Below are positions 56,342 through 64,000 of a stretch of DNA of 64,000 nucleotides, piece after piece. A program made the position numbers and the translations under genes. The notes under the pieces are model-generated. The model had not been told where the DNA came from and ran no database searches. It saw only the letters and a list, made by a program, of their open reading frames with translations. The DNA is taken from assembly GCF_900114095.1 (NCBI RefSeq), contig NZ_FORV01000005.1:62001-126000 (forward strand). Reading direction: 5' to 3'. This DNA comes from Sphingomonas sp. NFR04 (GTDB taxonomy: Bacteria; Pseudomonadota; Alphaproteobacteria; Sphingomonadales; Sphingomonadaceae). How positions within the stretch are numbered: the stretch's first letter is position 1; each line of letters opens with the position of its first letter.

Positions 56342-58062
56342 ATCTCCTCGACCGCCTCCACGCCCATCAGCGCGAGGCCGTTGCGGATGACCTGCTGGAT
56401 CGAGCGGCCGAGGAACAGCCGCGCGCGGGTCAGCGCCGGCTGCTCGACCATCAGGAAACGCCGATCGGCAGAGTCGTTGCCCATATTGTAGAGCGCATGG
56501 AATTCCGCCGCCAGATCATAGAGATAGAAGGCGATCCGGTGCGGTTCGCGGGCGCTCGCCGCCGCTTCCACCACGCGCGGGAATTGCGCGGCGAGCTTCG
56601 CGACGCCCAGTTCGCGCCCGTCGAGCAGCGACAGGTCCGCCGCCTCGTCGAGGCTGATCCCCGCCTCGGCTGCGCGGCGATGCACCGATGCCACGCGGGC
56701 ATGGGCATATTGCACGTAGAAGACCGGGTTTTCCTTGGACGTCTCCAGCACCTTGGCGAAGTCGAAGTCCATCTGGGCATCGGCCTTGCGGGTGAGCATG
56801 GTGAAGCGCACCACGTCCTTGCCCACTTCGCGGACGACGTCCGCGAGGGTCACGAAATTGCCCGCGCGCTTGGACATCTTCACCGGCTCGCCGGCGCGCA
56901 GCAGGCGCACCATCTGGACGAGCTTGACGTCGAACCGGGTCTCGCCGCCGGTCAGCGCCTGCACCGCCGCGACGATCCGCTTGACCGTGCCCGCATGGTC
57001 GGCGCCCCAGATGTCGATCAGCTGGTCGGCCGACTGCGCCTTCTGGAAGTGATAGGCGAGATCGGCGCCGAAATAGGTCCATTGCCCGTTCGACTTCTTG
57101 ATCGGGCGATCCTGGTCGTCGCCGAACTGGGTCGAGCGGAACAGCGGCAGCTCCACCGGCTCCCAATCCTCGGGCGTCTCGCCCTTGGGGGCCTCGAGCA
57201 CGCCGTCATAGACGAGGCCGCGCTCGCGCAGCCATGCCTCGGCCTGTTCGGGCTTGCCGGCGGCCTGCAGCTCGGCCTCGGACGAGAACAGGTCGTGCCG
57301 GATGCCGAGCAGCGCCAGATCGTCCTTGATCATGACGAGCATCGCCGCGACCGCAGTCTTGCGGAACAGCACCAGCCATTCGCTCTCGGGCGCATCGACA
57401 TACTTGTCGCCGAACTCGGCGGCGAGCTGCTGGCCCACCGGCTTCAGATAGTCGCCCGGGTACAGGCCCTCGGGGATCTCGATCGTTTCGCCCAGCGCCT
57501 CGCGGTAGCGCAGATGCGCCGAGCGGGCGAGCACATCGACCTGGCCGCCCGCGTCGTTGACATAATATTCGCGGATCACCTTGTGCCCGACGAACTCGAG
57601 CAACGTCGCCAGCGCATCGCCCACCACCGCGCCGCGGCAATGGCCCATGTGCATCGGACCCGTCGGGTTGGCCGAGACATATTCGACGTTGACGGTCGTC
57701 CCCGCGCCCAGCGACGAGCGGCCATAATCCGCCCCGGCGCGCAGGATCTCGGCGACTTCGCCGCGCCAGCTGTCCTCGGCCAGCGTCATATTGATGAAGC
57801 CGGGGCCCGCGACCGACACGGCCGCGACCTCGTCCAGCTTCTCCAGCTCGGCGACCAGCTTCTCGGCGAGCGCGCGCGGATTGGTGCCGGCGGGCTTGGC
57901 GAGCACCATCGCGGCATTGGTGGCGAGATCGCCATGGCTCGGATCGCGCGGCGGCTCGACCGTGATCGCGCGTCGCTCCAGCCCCGCAGGCAGATCGCCG
58001 GCGAGGACGAGCGCATCCAGGGCCAGATTCAGATGCGCGGCGAAACGAGCATAGAGCGTCAT
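56338..58062 (-). CDS. argS: Arginyl-tRNA synthetase
   Basis: Class I synthetase of 574 residues. HIGH-type motif in 'ANPTGPMHMGHCRG', KMSK-type in 'VKMSKRAGN', and the C-terminal DALR domain ('ALYNMGNDSADRRFLM'). ATG 58062 chosen; a longer frame enters the intergenic island border. First gene of the argS-SPOR-nagZ-scpAB-tatABC series. Confidence 0.96.
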   Translation of the reverse strand: MTLYARFAAHLNLALDALVLAGDLPAGLERRAITVEPPRDPSHGDLATNAAMVLAKPAGTNPRALAEKLVAELEKLDEVAAVSVAGPGFINMTLAEDSWRGEVAEILRAGADYGRSSLGAGTTVNVEYVSANPTGPMHMGHCRGAVVGDALATLLEFVGHKVIREYYVNDAGGQVDVLARSAHLRYREALGETIEIPEGLYPGDYLKPVGQQLAAEFGDKYVDAPESEWLVLFRKTAVAAMLVMIKDDLALLGIRHDLFSSEAELQAAGKPEQAEAWLRERGLVYDGVLEAPKGETPEDWEPVELPLFRSTQFGDDQDRPIKKSNGQWTYFGADLAYHFQKAQSADQLIDIWGADHAGTVKRIVAAVQALTGGETRFDVKLVQMVRLLRAGEPVKMSKRAGNFVTLADVVREVGKDVVRFTMLTRKADAQMDFDFAKVLETSKENPVFYVQYAHARVASVHRRAAEAGISLDEAADLSLLDGRELGVAKLAAQFPRVVEAAASAREPHRIAFYLYDLAAEFHALYNMGNDSADRRFLMVEQPALTRARLFLGRSIQQVIRNGLALMGVEAVEEM

Positions 58063-58438
58063 TGAGCAATCCAATGGGGAATGGGAGCGGCGGCTGTAGC
58101 GCAGTGGCGCGGCGCCGTCATCCCTATTGGATATAAGCGGGCTTGCCGAGGGTGCGAAGCCTCCCAACCACAAAGTCCGGCCCTTTGGGATCTCCAGCTA
58201 CAGCCGCACCGTGCATCGGTAGCGGAGATAAGAAATCTCCGTAACAGGTGCGCGCCAATGCCAGCTCACTCGATTTGTGATCGGCTTATTCGTAATTGAT
58301 CGCCCTACCGCCCCATGAGGATGATATCGCATTCTCAAAACGAACCAGGATCATACCGATCCCCTTCAAAATTTTGCTTAACTTCGAATTCGTGTGCTGT
58401 AATGATTGCACACCATTGACTCAAAGACGGGGGCGCAA
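58063..58438. other. Intergenic left border of the AT-rich island
   Basis: About 375 nt that change from GC-rich next to argS to AT-richer next to the DUF5343 gene. It contains an 11-bp inverted repeat GCGGCTGTAGC (58090-58100) and GCTACAGCCGC (58197-58207). No integrase, tRNA or direct-repeat attachment site was recognised. Confidence 0.5.
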
Positions 58439-59056
58439 GTGGGGGACGTCATCTACACGACGGTAGCTGGGAAAATAAAACCGCTTCTGGATAAAATCAA
58501 AACTGTTGGCGTTCCACCGAAGGTGACAAACGCTTGGCTGAAGACAATTGGTTTCACATCTAGTAATGACGGCTCACTTATTGGCGTCTTGAAAGTTGCA
58601 CAGTTAATAGACGGCAGTCAGGTGCCAACACCTCTGTGGCAGAAATTCCGAGGCTCTGAAGGACCCACAGCCTTGGCCGAAGGCATACGGACAGGATACG
58701 CCGAGCTTTACGGCGTTTATCCCGACGCCCATGAACGACCTAATGTTGATCTAGAAAACGTCTTTTCCCAGAGCTCCAAGGCTGGGAAGCAGGCGATAAC
58801 TAAAGCCGTCGCCACTTTCAAAAACCTAGCCAAAGAAGCTGATTTCTCTAAAAACAATTCCGAGGTACCTGCGGAGGCACAACATTTTGAGACATCCACG
58901 CTGCACGCCCCTGTAGAAATGAAAGCCCCACTAAAACCTCGAAGCAGCGCCCCAAACCTCCATATTGATGTTCAGGTCCACATTTCCGCTGACGCAAGCC
59001 TAGATCAAATTGATCAAATATTTGCCAGCATGGCAAAGCATCTTTACGGCGCGTAA
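58439..59056 (+). CDS. DUF5343 family protein
   Basis: A 205-residue protein whose first ~135 residues match the DUF5343 pattern: 'PPKVTNAWLKTIGFTSSNDGSLIGVLKVAQLIDGSQ', 'WQKFRG', 'ALAEGIRTGYAELYGVYPD' and a final helix 'ITKAVATFKNLAKEADFS'. A polar linker leads to a C-terminal strand-helix part 'LHIDVQVHISADASLDQIDQIFASM'. GTG 58439 is preceded by GGGGG; a TTG at 58406 is possible. Base composition is clearly AT-richer than the surrounding genes, suggesting horizontal origin. The next gene starts 2 nt later. Function unknown. Confidence 0.7.
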   Translation: MGDVIYTTVAGKIKPLLDKIKTVGVPPKVTNAWLKTIGFTSSNDGSLIGVLKVAQLIDGSQVPTPLWQKFRGSEGPTALAEGIRTGYAELYGVYPDAHERPNVDLENVFSQSSKAGKQAITKAVATFKNLAKEADFSKNNSEVPAEAQHFETSTLHAPVEMKAPLKPRSSAPNLHIDVQVHISADASLDQIDQIFASMAKHLYGA

Positions 59057-59058
59057 AC

Positions 59059-59571
59059 GTGATTGAAGACAACGAAATATTTAAAGCTGCCAAGGCGATA
59101 CAAGAGGACATATCTTATTCGCTGGGAGCTCCGGCACAGGGTATATTGGCGCCAAGAAACGCCGTTATACCAGCGATATTGTTCGACAGAACTCGCGGTT
59201 ACTTGGTGAAAATAGCAAATCAAGCTAACGGAGCTTACGCCAACGGATGGTATGACGCGTGCGCAGTTATGCTGAGGCGGTTGCTTGAGACCTTAATAAT
59301 AGAAGCGTTCGAATCTCGTGGCATTGCTCAAAATATCCAAAATTCAAGTGGCGACTTTCTTTTCCTGCGCGATCTAATCGACCGAACTATATCAGAAAAA
59401 GCTTGGAATTTGAGCCGAAATGCTAAATCTGCTATGCCCCGTCTGAAAGACGTCGGAGACAAGTCGGCACATAGCAGAAGGTTCAATGCCGTCAGGTCCG
59501 ACATCGACAAAATCTCTGACGATCTTCGTCTGGTCGCAGAAGAGCTACTAGTCATATCTGGCCTACGATAA
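59059..59571 (+). CDS. DUF4145/HEPN-like protein, partner of the DUF5343 gene
   Basis: A 170-residue helical protein. 'YANGWYDACAVMLRRLLETLIIEAFE' and 'LKDVGDKSAHSRRFNAV' resemble the two conserved helices of DUF4145 (a HEPN-superfamily branch, often fused to restriction or defence proteins). The RNase-type HEPN motif R-x4-6-H is not clearly present. GTG start 2 nt after the DUF5343 stop. AT-rich codons such as ATA and AAA are frequent, unlike flanking genes. Confidence 0.6.
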   Translation: MIEDNEIFKAAKAIQEDISYSLGAPAQGILAPRNAVIPAILFDRTRGYLVKIANQANGAYANGWYDACAVMLRRLLETLIIEAFESRGIAQNIQNSSGDFLFLRDLIDRTISEKAWNLSRNAKSAMPRLKDVGDKSAHSRRFNAVRSDIDKISDDLRLVAEELLVISGLR

Positions 59572-59610
59572 CAACGAGGGCGCTTCTTTACGAGTAGGGC
59601 AAAGGCTCTC

Positions 59611-60765
59611 CTACCCCCGCACCAACCCCTCCATCCCCGCGGCCGTGGTCATCGCCGGGAACAGCGCCTTCGCCGTCTGCGCAGCCGCCAGCCCGAAATG
59701 CCGCGAGACCGCGCTCGCGATCAGCACGTCAAGCGCCGTCGTGGGCTTGAGGTCGCGCCCCTCGTACAGCGCCGCGTCGCCCAGCCCCGGCCAGTCGGCC
59801 TGCACCCGGCCGCCCTGCACCGCGCCGCCGAGCAGCATCGCAACCGAGCCGGTGCCGTGATCGGTGCCGCCGGTGCCGTTGGCCTTCACCGTCCGGCCGA
59901 ACTCGGTCGCTACCACGACCAGCGTATTGTCCCAGTGCGGCCCCAGCCCGGCCTTGAGCGCCGCGACCATCGCGTCGAGGCCCTTGAGCTGCCCGCCCAA
60001 CCGCCCGCGCTGGCCCGAATGCGTGTCCCAGCCGCCGGTCTCGATCATCGCGATGCGCGCGCCGCCCGGCGCCGAGAGCAGCTTGGCCGCCAGCGTGCCC
60101 GTATCCGCCGCCTTCTTGCCGCCGTCGCTGCCGAGGTCGCCGGTGAGCATCCGCGTCGCCATCGCCTCCTGCCAGAGCGGGTGGAGCTGCTTGTCGCCTT
60201 CATACATCGCGCTCACCCGCGCGAGCAGGTCGTCCGAGGCCTCGGGCAACGAGGAGGGCGCATAGCTCGCCACCTCGACGCTCCCGCGCAGCGCCATCGG
60301 CACCGCGGCGGCGAGCGCGATCGCCTTGTCGCCTTCGGGCAGCAGGCGGAGCAGCCGGTTCATCCAGCCCTCCTTGAGCTGATAGGCCGAGACGCCGCCG
60401 GTCTCGAGCACGTTCTGTCCGTCGAAATGCGAACGATCGCGATAGGGCGAGGCGACGGCATGGACGAACAGCGCCTGCTTTGCCCGATAGAGCCCGAGCG
60501 TGTTCGGCATCGCCGGGTGCAGCGCGAACATGCCGTCGAGCCTGGGCGCGCTGGCGAAGTCCGCGGCGAGGTCGCCGCGCGCGCCGGCATAGGCGGGGTC
60601 GCCGACGGGTGCGACGATGCCCAAGCCGTCGGCCGCGCCGCGCTGGATGAGGAAGACGAAGCGGCGCTCGGTCGGCGCGGCGGCGAAGGCCATGCGCGCG
60701 CCCAGCGGCGAGACCAGCAGCGCGGTGGCGCCGGCGGCGAGCAATTGACGACGGTGGAGCATCAT
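59611..60765 (-). CDS. DUF1501 family protein with Tat-like signal
   Basis: A 384-residue exported protein of the DUF1501 (alkaline-phosphatase-like fold) family. The N-terminus 'HRRQLLAAGATALLVSPLGARMAFA' is a twin-arginine signal. 'FLIQRGAADGLGIVAP', 'GGWDTHSGQRG' and 'EFGRTVKANGTGGTDHGTG' with probable metal-binding His/Asp are family marks. It is 4 nt downstream of the DUF1800 gene; the two families are almost always encoded together. Function unknown. Confidence 0.85.
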   Translation of the reverse strand: MMLHRRQLLAAGATALLVSPLGARMAFAAAPTERRFVFLIQRGAADGLGIVAPVGDPAYAGARGDLAADFASAPRLDGMFALHPAMPNTLGLYRAKQALFVHAVASPYRDRSHFDGQNVLETGGVSAYQLKEGWMNRLLRLLPEGDKAIALAAAVPMALRGSVEVASYAPSSLPEASDDLLARVSAMYEGDKQLHPLWQEAMATRMLTGDLGSDGGKKAADTGTLAAKLLSAPGGARIAMIETGGWDTHSGQRGRLGGQLKGLDAMVAALKAGLGPHWDNTLVVVATEFGRTVKANGTGGTDHGTGSVAMLLGGAVQGGRVQADWPGLGDAALYEGRDLKPTTALDVLIASAVSRHFGLAAAQTAKALFPAMTTAAGMEGLVRG

Positions 60766-60769
60766 GACG

Positions 60770-62269
60770 CTATCTCCGCAGGAACTCGGGTGCGACCAGC
60801 AAGAGCGCGACCCCCTGGCTGTTGCTTTCCGCCCGCGCGATCGCCTGGGCGGTGGCGGGGCTGAGCGCCTCCGGGAACATCGCCGCGGCGCGGGCGCGCG
60901 GATCGATCTGGTCGCGGGTGCGCTGCGCCATCCGCTCGGCGGCCTCGACCCGGCGCAGCACCGCATCCGGCCCGGCCCAGGCGCCGGTCACGTCATCCCA
61001 CCCCGCCGGCGAGCCGGGCTTCCACACCGGCTGGCCGAGCTGATTCATCAGCCCCGGCACCGCGTTGGGCTGGAGCTGCTGGGTGCCGACCGCACGCATC
61101 GCCGAGATCGACCATTCCCAAGGCGACTTGAACTTGACCGGGGCAGGCACCCAGCATTCGGGCGAGGCGACGAGGGTACGGTAGAGGCTCGGCAGATCGC
61201 CGCCGGTCTTGCGGAAATTCGCCTCCAGCCGCGCGACCAGCTTCGGAGGCGGATCGTCCCCGGCGAAATGGCGGGCGAGCTTGGTGGCGATGTGCCGGGC
61301 GGTCGCCGGATGCGTGGCGAGATGGTCGAGCACCGCCGCCGCCTGCGCCTCGCCCGGCTGCGGCCATTGCTGGCCGAGGATCGTGCGCGCACCCGGCTCG
61401 TGGAGCGCATCGGCATAGACAAAGTCGCCCTGCCGGCCGGTGCGGCCGGTGAACTTCGCAACCGGCCCACGACCGAAGCCGGCGATGGTCCAGCCGGTCA
61501 GCGCGCGGGCGAACTCGGTCACGTCGGCCTGGCCGTAGCCGGTGCGGACACCGAGCGTGTGAAGCTCCAGGATTTCGCGCGCGAGATTCTCGTTGAGGCC
61601 CAGGTTGCGGCGGACATTGGGCCGGTTGCTCGCGCGCACCGCCAGCGGACTGTTCGGCCCCACCGACACCGCCTGGTCGAGGAACAGCAGCATCGCCGGG
61701 TGCCGCTCCACCGCGAAGAGCATGTCGCGGAAGCTGCCCATCACATGCGGGCGGATCGCTTCGAACTCGAACGCGCCGGCGAGGTTGGTCACCTCCATCT
61801 TGTCACCCGAGACGGCGAAATGATTGGCCCAGAAATGCACCAGCCGCTCGGCGAAGGGCGCAGGCGACTGGAGCGCGGCAAGCGCGCGGGCGGTGACGGC
61901 GTCGTTGTACAGCGCGCGGCTTTGCTGGCCGAACTGCTTGCGCAGCGCCTCGGCGGGATCGTCGCCGGTCTGGACGATCGGCGGCTGGGGCACCAGCGGC
62001 GCCATCGCGCCGGCCGGTCTGGAGGACATCGGCGGTGCCGCAACGGCCGCTGCCGGCTGCGCATTCTTCCGCAACTGCGAAATCTGCTCGCGATAGGCGG
62101 CGAATTGCGCGACCAGCGTATCGCTGGCCGGCTGCCCCGCGATCGGCGGCGGAGCGGCGACATAGCGGTCCAGCTGCTGCGCCAGCCAGGCGCGCGGCTC
62201 CGCACCGGGATCCTCGTCCGGGCGCGCACCCAAACCGAAGCGATTCAACGCGATACTCATACCCGCCAT
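60770..62269 (-). CDS. DUF1800 family protein
   Basis: A 499-residue helical protein of the DUF1800 family ('LNRFGLGARPDED' start, 'ERLVHFWANHFAVSGDK', 'NENLAREILELHTLGV'). No signal peptide is evident, although partner DUF1501 is exported. ATG 62269 follows GGAG. Operon with the DUF1501 gene. Function unknown; sometimes linked to surface or polysaccharide-related complexes. Confidence 0.85.
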   Translation of the reverse strand: MAGMSIALNRFGLGARPDEDPGAEPRAWLAQQLDRYVAAPPPIAGQPASDTLVAQFAAYREQISQLRKNAQPAAAVAAPPMSSRPAGAMAPLVPQPPIVQTGDDPAEALRKQFGQQSRALYNDAVTARALAALQSPAPFAERLVHFWANHFAVSGDKMEVTNLAGAFEFEAIRPHVMGSFRDMLFAVERHPAMLLFLDQAVSVGPNSPLAVRASNRPNVRRNLGLNENLAREILELHTLGVRTGYGQADVTEFARALTGWTIAGFGRGPVAKFTGRTGRQGDFVYADALHEPGARTILGQQWPQPGEAQAAAVLDHLATHPATARHIATKLARHFAGDDPPPKLVARLEANFRKTGGDLPSLYRTLVASPECWVPAPVKFKSPWEWSISAMRAVGTQQLQPNAVPGLMNQLGQPVWKPGSPAGWDDVTGAWAGPDAVLRRVEAAERMAQRTRDQIDPRARAAAMFPEALSPATAQAIARAESNSQGVALLLVAPEFLRR

Positions 62270-62508
62270 CGGCTACACTCCGCTGACTGATGCCTTTGCT
62301 ACTGCTGGATTGTCGCAGGAGTGTGCCAGCGGCCAACGCTTCGTCGCATCCCCGGGCACTTCGTCCCGTGCGTGAACAGTTGCGCGGACTGCAATCATGA
62401 CCCCCGCGCTTTGCGGTTGTCGAATCTGCTGCAGCGCAACAAAACGTCTATCAAGAACATACGAAGGATGCCGATCTGGCTCTTTTGGCCCAACGAAGGA
62501 GAAAGATC

Positions 62509-62790
62509 GTGACGCGTTTCACCATCGCACTCGCCGCTACCCTGTTCGCCGCTGCTCCCGCTTTCGCCGCCGACAACGCTGACGCGCGCAGCTTCACCCG
62601 TGACGGCGTGACCTACACCTACACCTCGACCACCAAGGGCGACGTGCAGGTCCTGGAAGGCGTCGCCAAGCCGGGCAACCAGAATTTCCGCCTCGTCGTG
62701 CGCAACGGCTGGGTCGATGGCAACGCCGCCGGCACCCGCGTGTCGTTCCGCGTGCCCAAGGTGACCAAGGTGCAGGTCGCGTCGCGCTAA
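62509..62790 (+). CDS. Small secreted protein of unknown function
   Basis: A 93-residue protein with signal peptide (residues 1-21, ends AFA|AD) and a short beta-rich mature domain ('GVTYTYTSTTKGDVQVLEGVAKPGNQNFRLVVRNGWV'). GTG 62509 follows AAGGAGAA; the longer frame upstream is not supported. A terminator follows. Relatives are common in sphingomonads; the role is unknown. Confidence 0.8.
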   Translation: MTRFTIALAATLFAAAPAFAADNADARSFTRDGVTYTYTSTTKGDVQVLEGVAKPGNQNFRLVVRNGWVDGNAAGTRVSFRVPKVTKVQVASR

Positions 62791-62821
62791 GCGACGCCCT
62801 ACCGGCTCCCGGAAAAGAAAG

Positions 62822-62855
62822 AACCCCGCGGCCGCCTGGGCGACCGCGGGGTTTT
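62822..62855. terminator. Bidirectional terminator
   Basis: Stem AACCCCGCGG...CCGCGGGGTT with U-rich ends on both sides, between two convergent small secreted-protein genes. Confidence 0.85.
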
Positions 62856-62881
62856 CCGTTCTGGGGGGACGGAACTGGAAC

Positions 62882-63160
62882 TTATTGGCTGGCGCCGACG
62901 GTGCTGCTGCCGGTCTGGCGGCGGGCCTCTTCGGTCGGGGCCTTGCGGGTGGGCAGATACTGGTGCTTGCCGGCCTGGTGATGCGCCTGGGTGGCGGCGG
63001 GCTTGTGGTCCTTCATCCGCCAGGTGACGATCTGGCTCTTGCCGGCGGGCATCCAGACCCGCTCATGGGTCTCGTGGAGCGACTGGGCGGCCGCCGGCGC
63101 GGCGACCAGGGTCGCAGAAATCAGTGCGATGGTTGCAAGCTTCACGGTGGCGTTCCTCAT
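62882..63160 (-). CDS. Small secreted basic protein
   Basis: A 92-residue protein with signal peptide (residues 1-25, ends AAA|QS) and a mature part rich in His, Lys, Gln and Thr ('RMKDHKPAATQAHHQAGKHQ'). ATG 63160 is chosen; an ATG four codons upstream is possible. No conserved domain known to me. Convergent with the 93-residue protein gene. Confidence 0.65.
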   Translation of the reverse strand: MRNATVKLATIALISATLVAAPAAAQSLHETHERVWMPAGKSQIVTWRMKDHKPAATQAHHQAGKHQYLPTRKAPTEEARRQTGSSTVGASQ

Positions 63161-63406
63161 GGTTGGGAGCATTCTTTCCTGTCCCCATGATCTACGCATC
63201 CGCCGTTGCGGCACACTTGCGCGGCTGTAACGAAAGGTTGCTCCCGCCAGCAACGCGCCGCCAGCAACACTTTCTTACGATGACGCCAAGAAGCAGCAAT
63301 GCTGCGGCGCGAAGATATCGCATCGGAGCGACAGTCCCGTCCACGAGAACGGGTCGCCGCGCCGGCGCAGGCTGGAACTTCACTCGCCACCGAGAGGGAA
63401 GTTTCC

Positions 63407-64000
63407 ATGAAGACTCGTCTTGCCGCCGCAGCCCTGCTCGGCCTGTCCGCGCCTGCTTTTGCGCAGGAGAACGCCCCGCCCCCACCCGTCACCGTCTCGG
63501 GCAGCGTCGCGCTGGTCTCGGACTATCGCTTCCGCGGCGTTTCGCAGACCGACAAGGAAATGGCCATCCAGGGCGGCGTAACCGTAAGCCACGAAAGCGG
63601 CCTCTACGGGTCGCTCTGGGGCTCGAACCTGTCGGGCTGGGGCACGTTCGGCGGCGCCAATATGGAGCTGGACGTGGTCGGCGGCTACAAGCTGCCGATC
63701 GGCGGCGGCGCGGCGCTCGACGTGGGGCTCACCTGGTACATGTATCCGGGCGGCGCCTCCAAGACCGACTTCGCCGAGCCCTATGTGAAGCTGAGCGGCA
63801 GCATCGGCCCGGTTTCGGCACTGGCCGGCGTCGCCTATGCACCGCCGCAGCAGGCGCTGGGCAACTGGAGCGCCACGCCCGAGAGCCGCGAGGGCGACAA
63901 GGAAGACAATCTGTATCTCTGGGGCGACATCAGCACCGCGGTGCCGAAGACCCCGATCACGCTCAAGGCGCATCTCGGCTATTCGGACGGCAATCCCGGC
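63407..64000 (+). CDS. TorF family putative porin (cut by window end)
   Basis: N-terminal part of an outer-membrane beta-barrel of the TorF/gcw_chp family. Signal peptide residues 1-19 (ends AFA|QE), then 'VSGSVALVSDYRFRGVSQTDKEMAIQGGV', the family's opening strands, with alternating hydrophobic/aromatic strands after. GAGAGGGAA precedes the ATG. The C-terminus lies outside the window. Confidence 0.88.
   Translation, partial: MKTRLAAAALLGLSAPAFAQENAPPPPVTVSGSVALVSDYRFRGVSQTDKEMAIQGGVTVSHESGLYGSLWGSNLSGWGTFGGANMELDVVGGYKLPIGGGAALDVGLTWYMYPGGASKTDFAEPYVKLSGSIGPVSALAGVAYAPPQQALGNWSATPESREGDKEDNLYLWGDISTAVPKTPITLKAHLGYSDGNPG

Noticed and set aside
56497..58065. 522-codon frame on the plus strand opposite argS
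   Set aside because: Antisense to a full-length arginyl-tRNA synthetase; typical of high-GC genomes and without family features.
58085..58125. tRNA-like start (GGCTGTAGCGCAGTGGC) near the island
   Set aside because: Resembles a D-arm start, but no anticodon arm, T-loop or acceptor pairing follows.

Overview
The window is GC-rich, densely coded chromosomal DNA of an alphaproteobacterium, most likely Sphingomonas or a close relative (Sphingomonadaceae). The pointers are a PhyR-NepR-EcfG general stress locus with an adjacent PhyP-type sensor protein, a lipid-linked GNAT acyltransferase of the family that includes bacterial ceramide synthase, an ornithine-decarboxylase-like plus deoxyhypusine-synthase-like pair (homospermidine is the usual sphingomonad polyamine), and the gene order argS - SPOR - nagZ - scpA - scpB - tatA - tatB - tatC. 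No rRNA, complete tRNA, prophage, IS transposase or CRISPR array was seen.

Layout. 1-9.5 kb: fatty-acid desaturase (cut by the window edge), GNAT acyltransferase, two small secreted paralogs, xth, erpA, an M23 peptidase, a DUF455 protein, bcp and glnE. 9.5-14 kb: a possible NepR-like peptide, a 2Fe-2S ferredoxin, two tandem cysteine desulfurases and two alpha/beta hydrolases. 14-22 kb: threonine-dehydratase-like enzyme, the polyamine pair, an SDR with a divergent HxlR regulator, a PHA-depolymerase-like esterase and another hydrolase. 22-26.5 kb: an enlarged phage-shock (psp) locus, with pspF divergent from a sigma-54 promoter that precedes pspA, pspB, pspC and several extra small membrane/coiled-coil proteins; then sufE. 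27-29.8 kb: thioredoxin-fold ferredoxin, J-domain protein, RNase P RNA, a YbjQ-like protein and a zinc amidase. 29.8-35 kb: a chemotaxis-type operon, cheA-cheW-cheY-cheB-cheR. 35-43.5 kb: vanadium haloperoxidase, chpT, a DsbA-like oxidoreductase, an orphan winged-helix protein, a JAMM peptidase, rluD-like, rpoH and mtgA. 43.5-51.3 kb: ybaB-dnaX, SRP RNA, beta carbonic anhydrase and the stress locus ecfG / 45-aa membrane peptide / phyR / nepR / phyP. 51.3-58 kb: tatABC, scpAB, nagZ, SPOR and argS. 58-59.6 kb: a two-gene AT-rich island (DUF5343 plus a DUF4145/HEPN-like protein). 59.6-64 kb: DUF1501/DUF1800 pair, small secreted proteins and a TorF-type porin cut by the window end.

Two repeat families lie between genes. 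One is a 97-bp palindromic element present three times, always between convergent genes. The other is a set of GC-rich inverted repeats present six times.

Many genes start at GTG or TTG and overlap the previous stop (ATGA/GTGA), so operons are tightly coupled. The most interesting material is the enlarged psp locus, the AT-rich two-gene island, the small unannotated peptides, and EcfG-type promoter matches in front of two small membrane-protein genes outside the stress locus.
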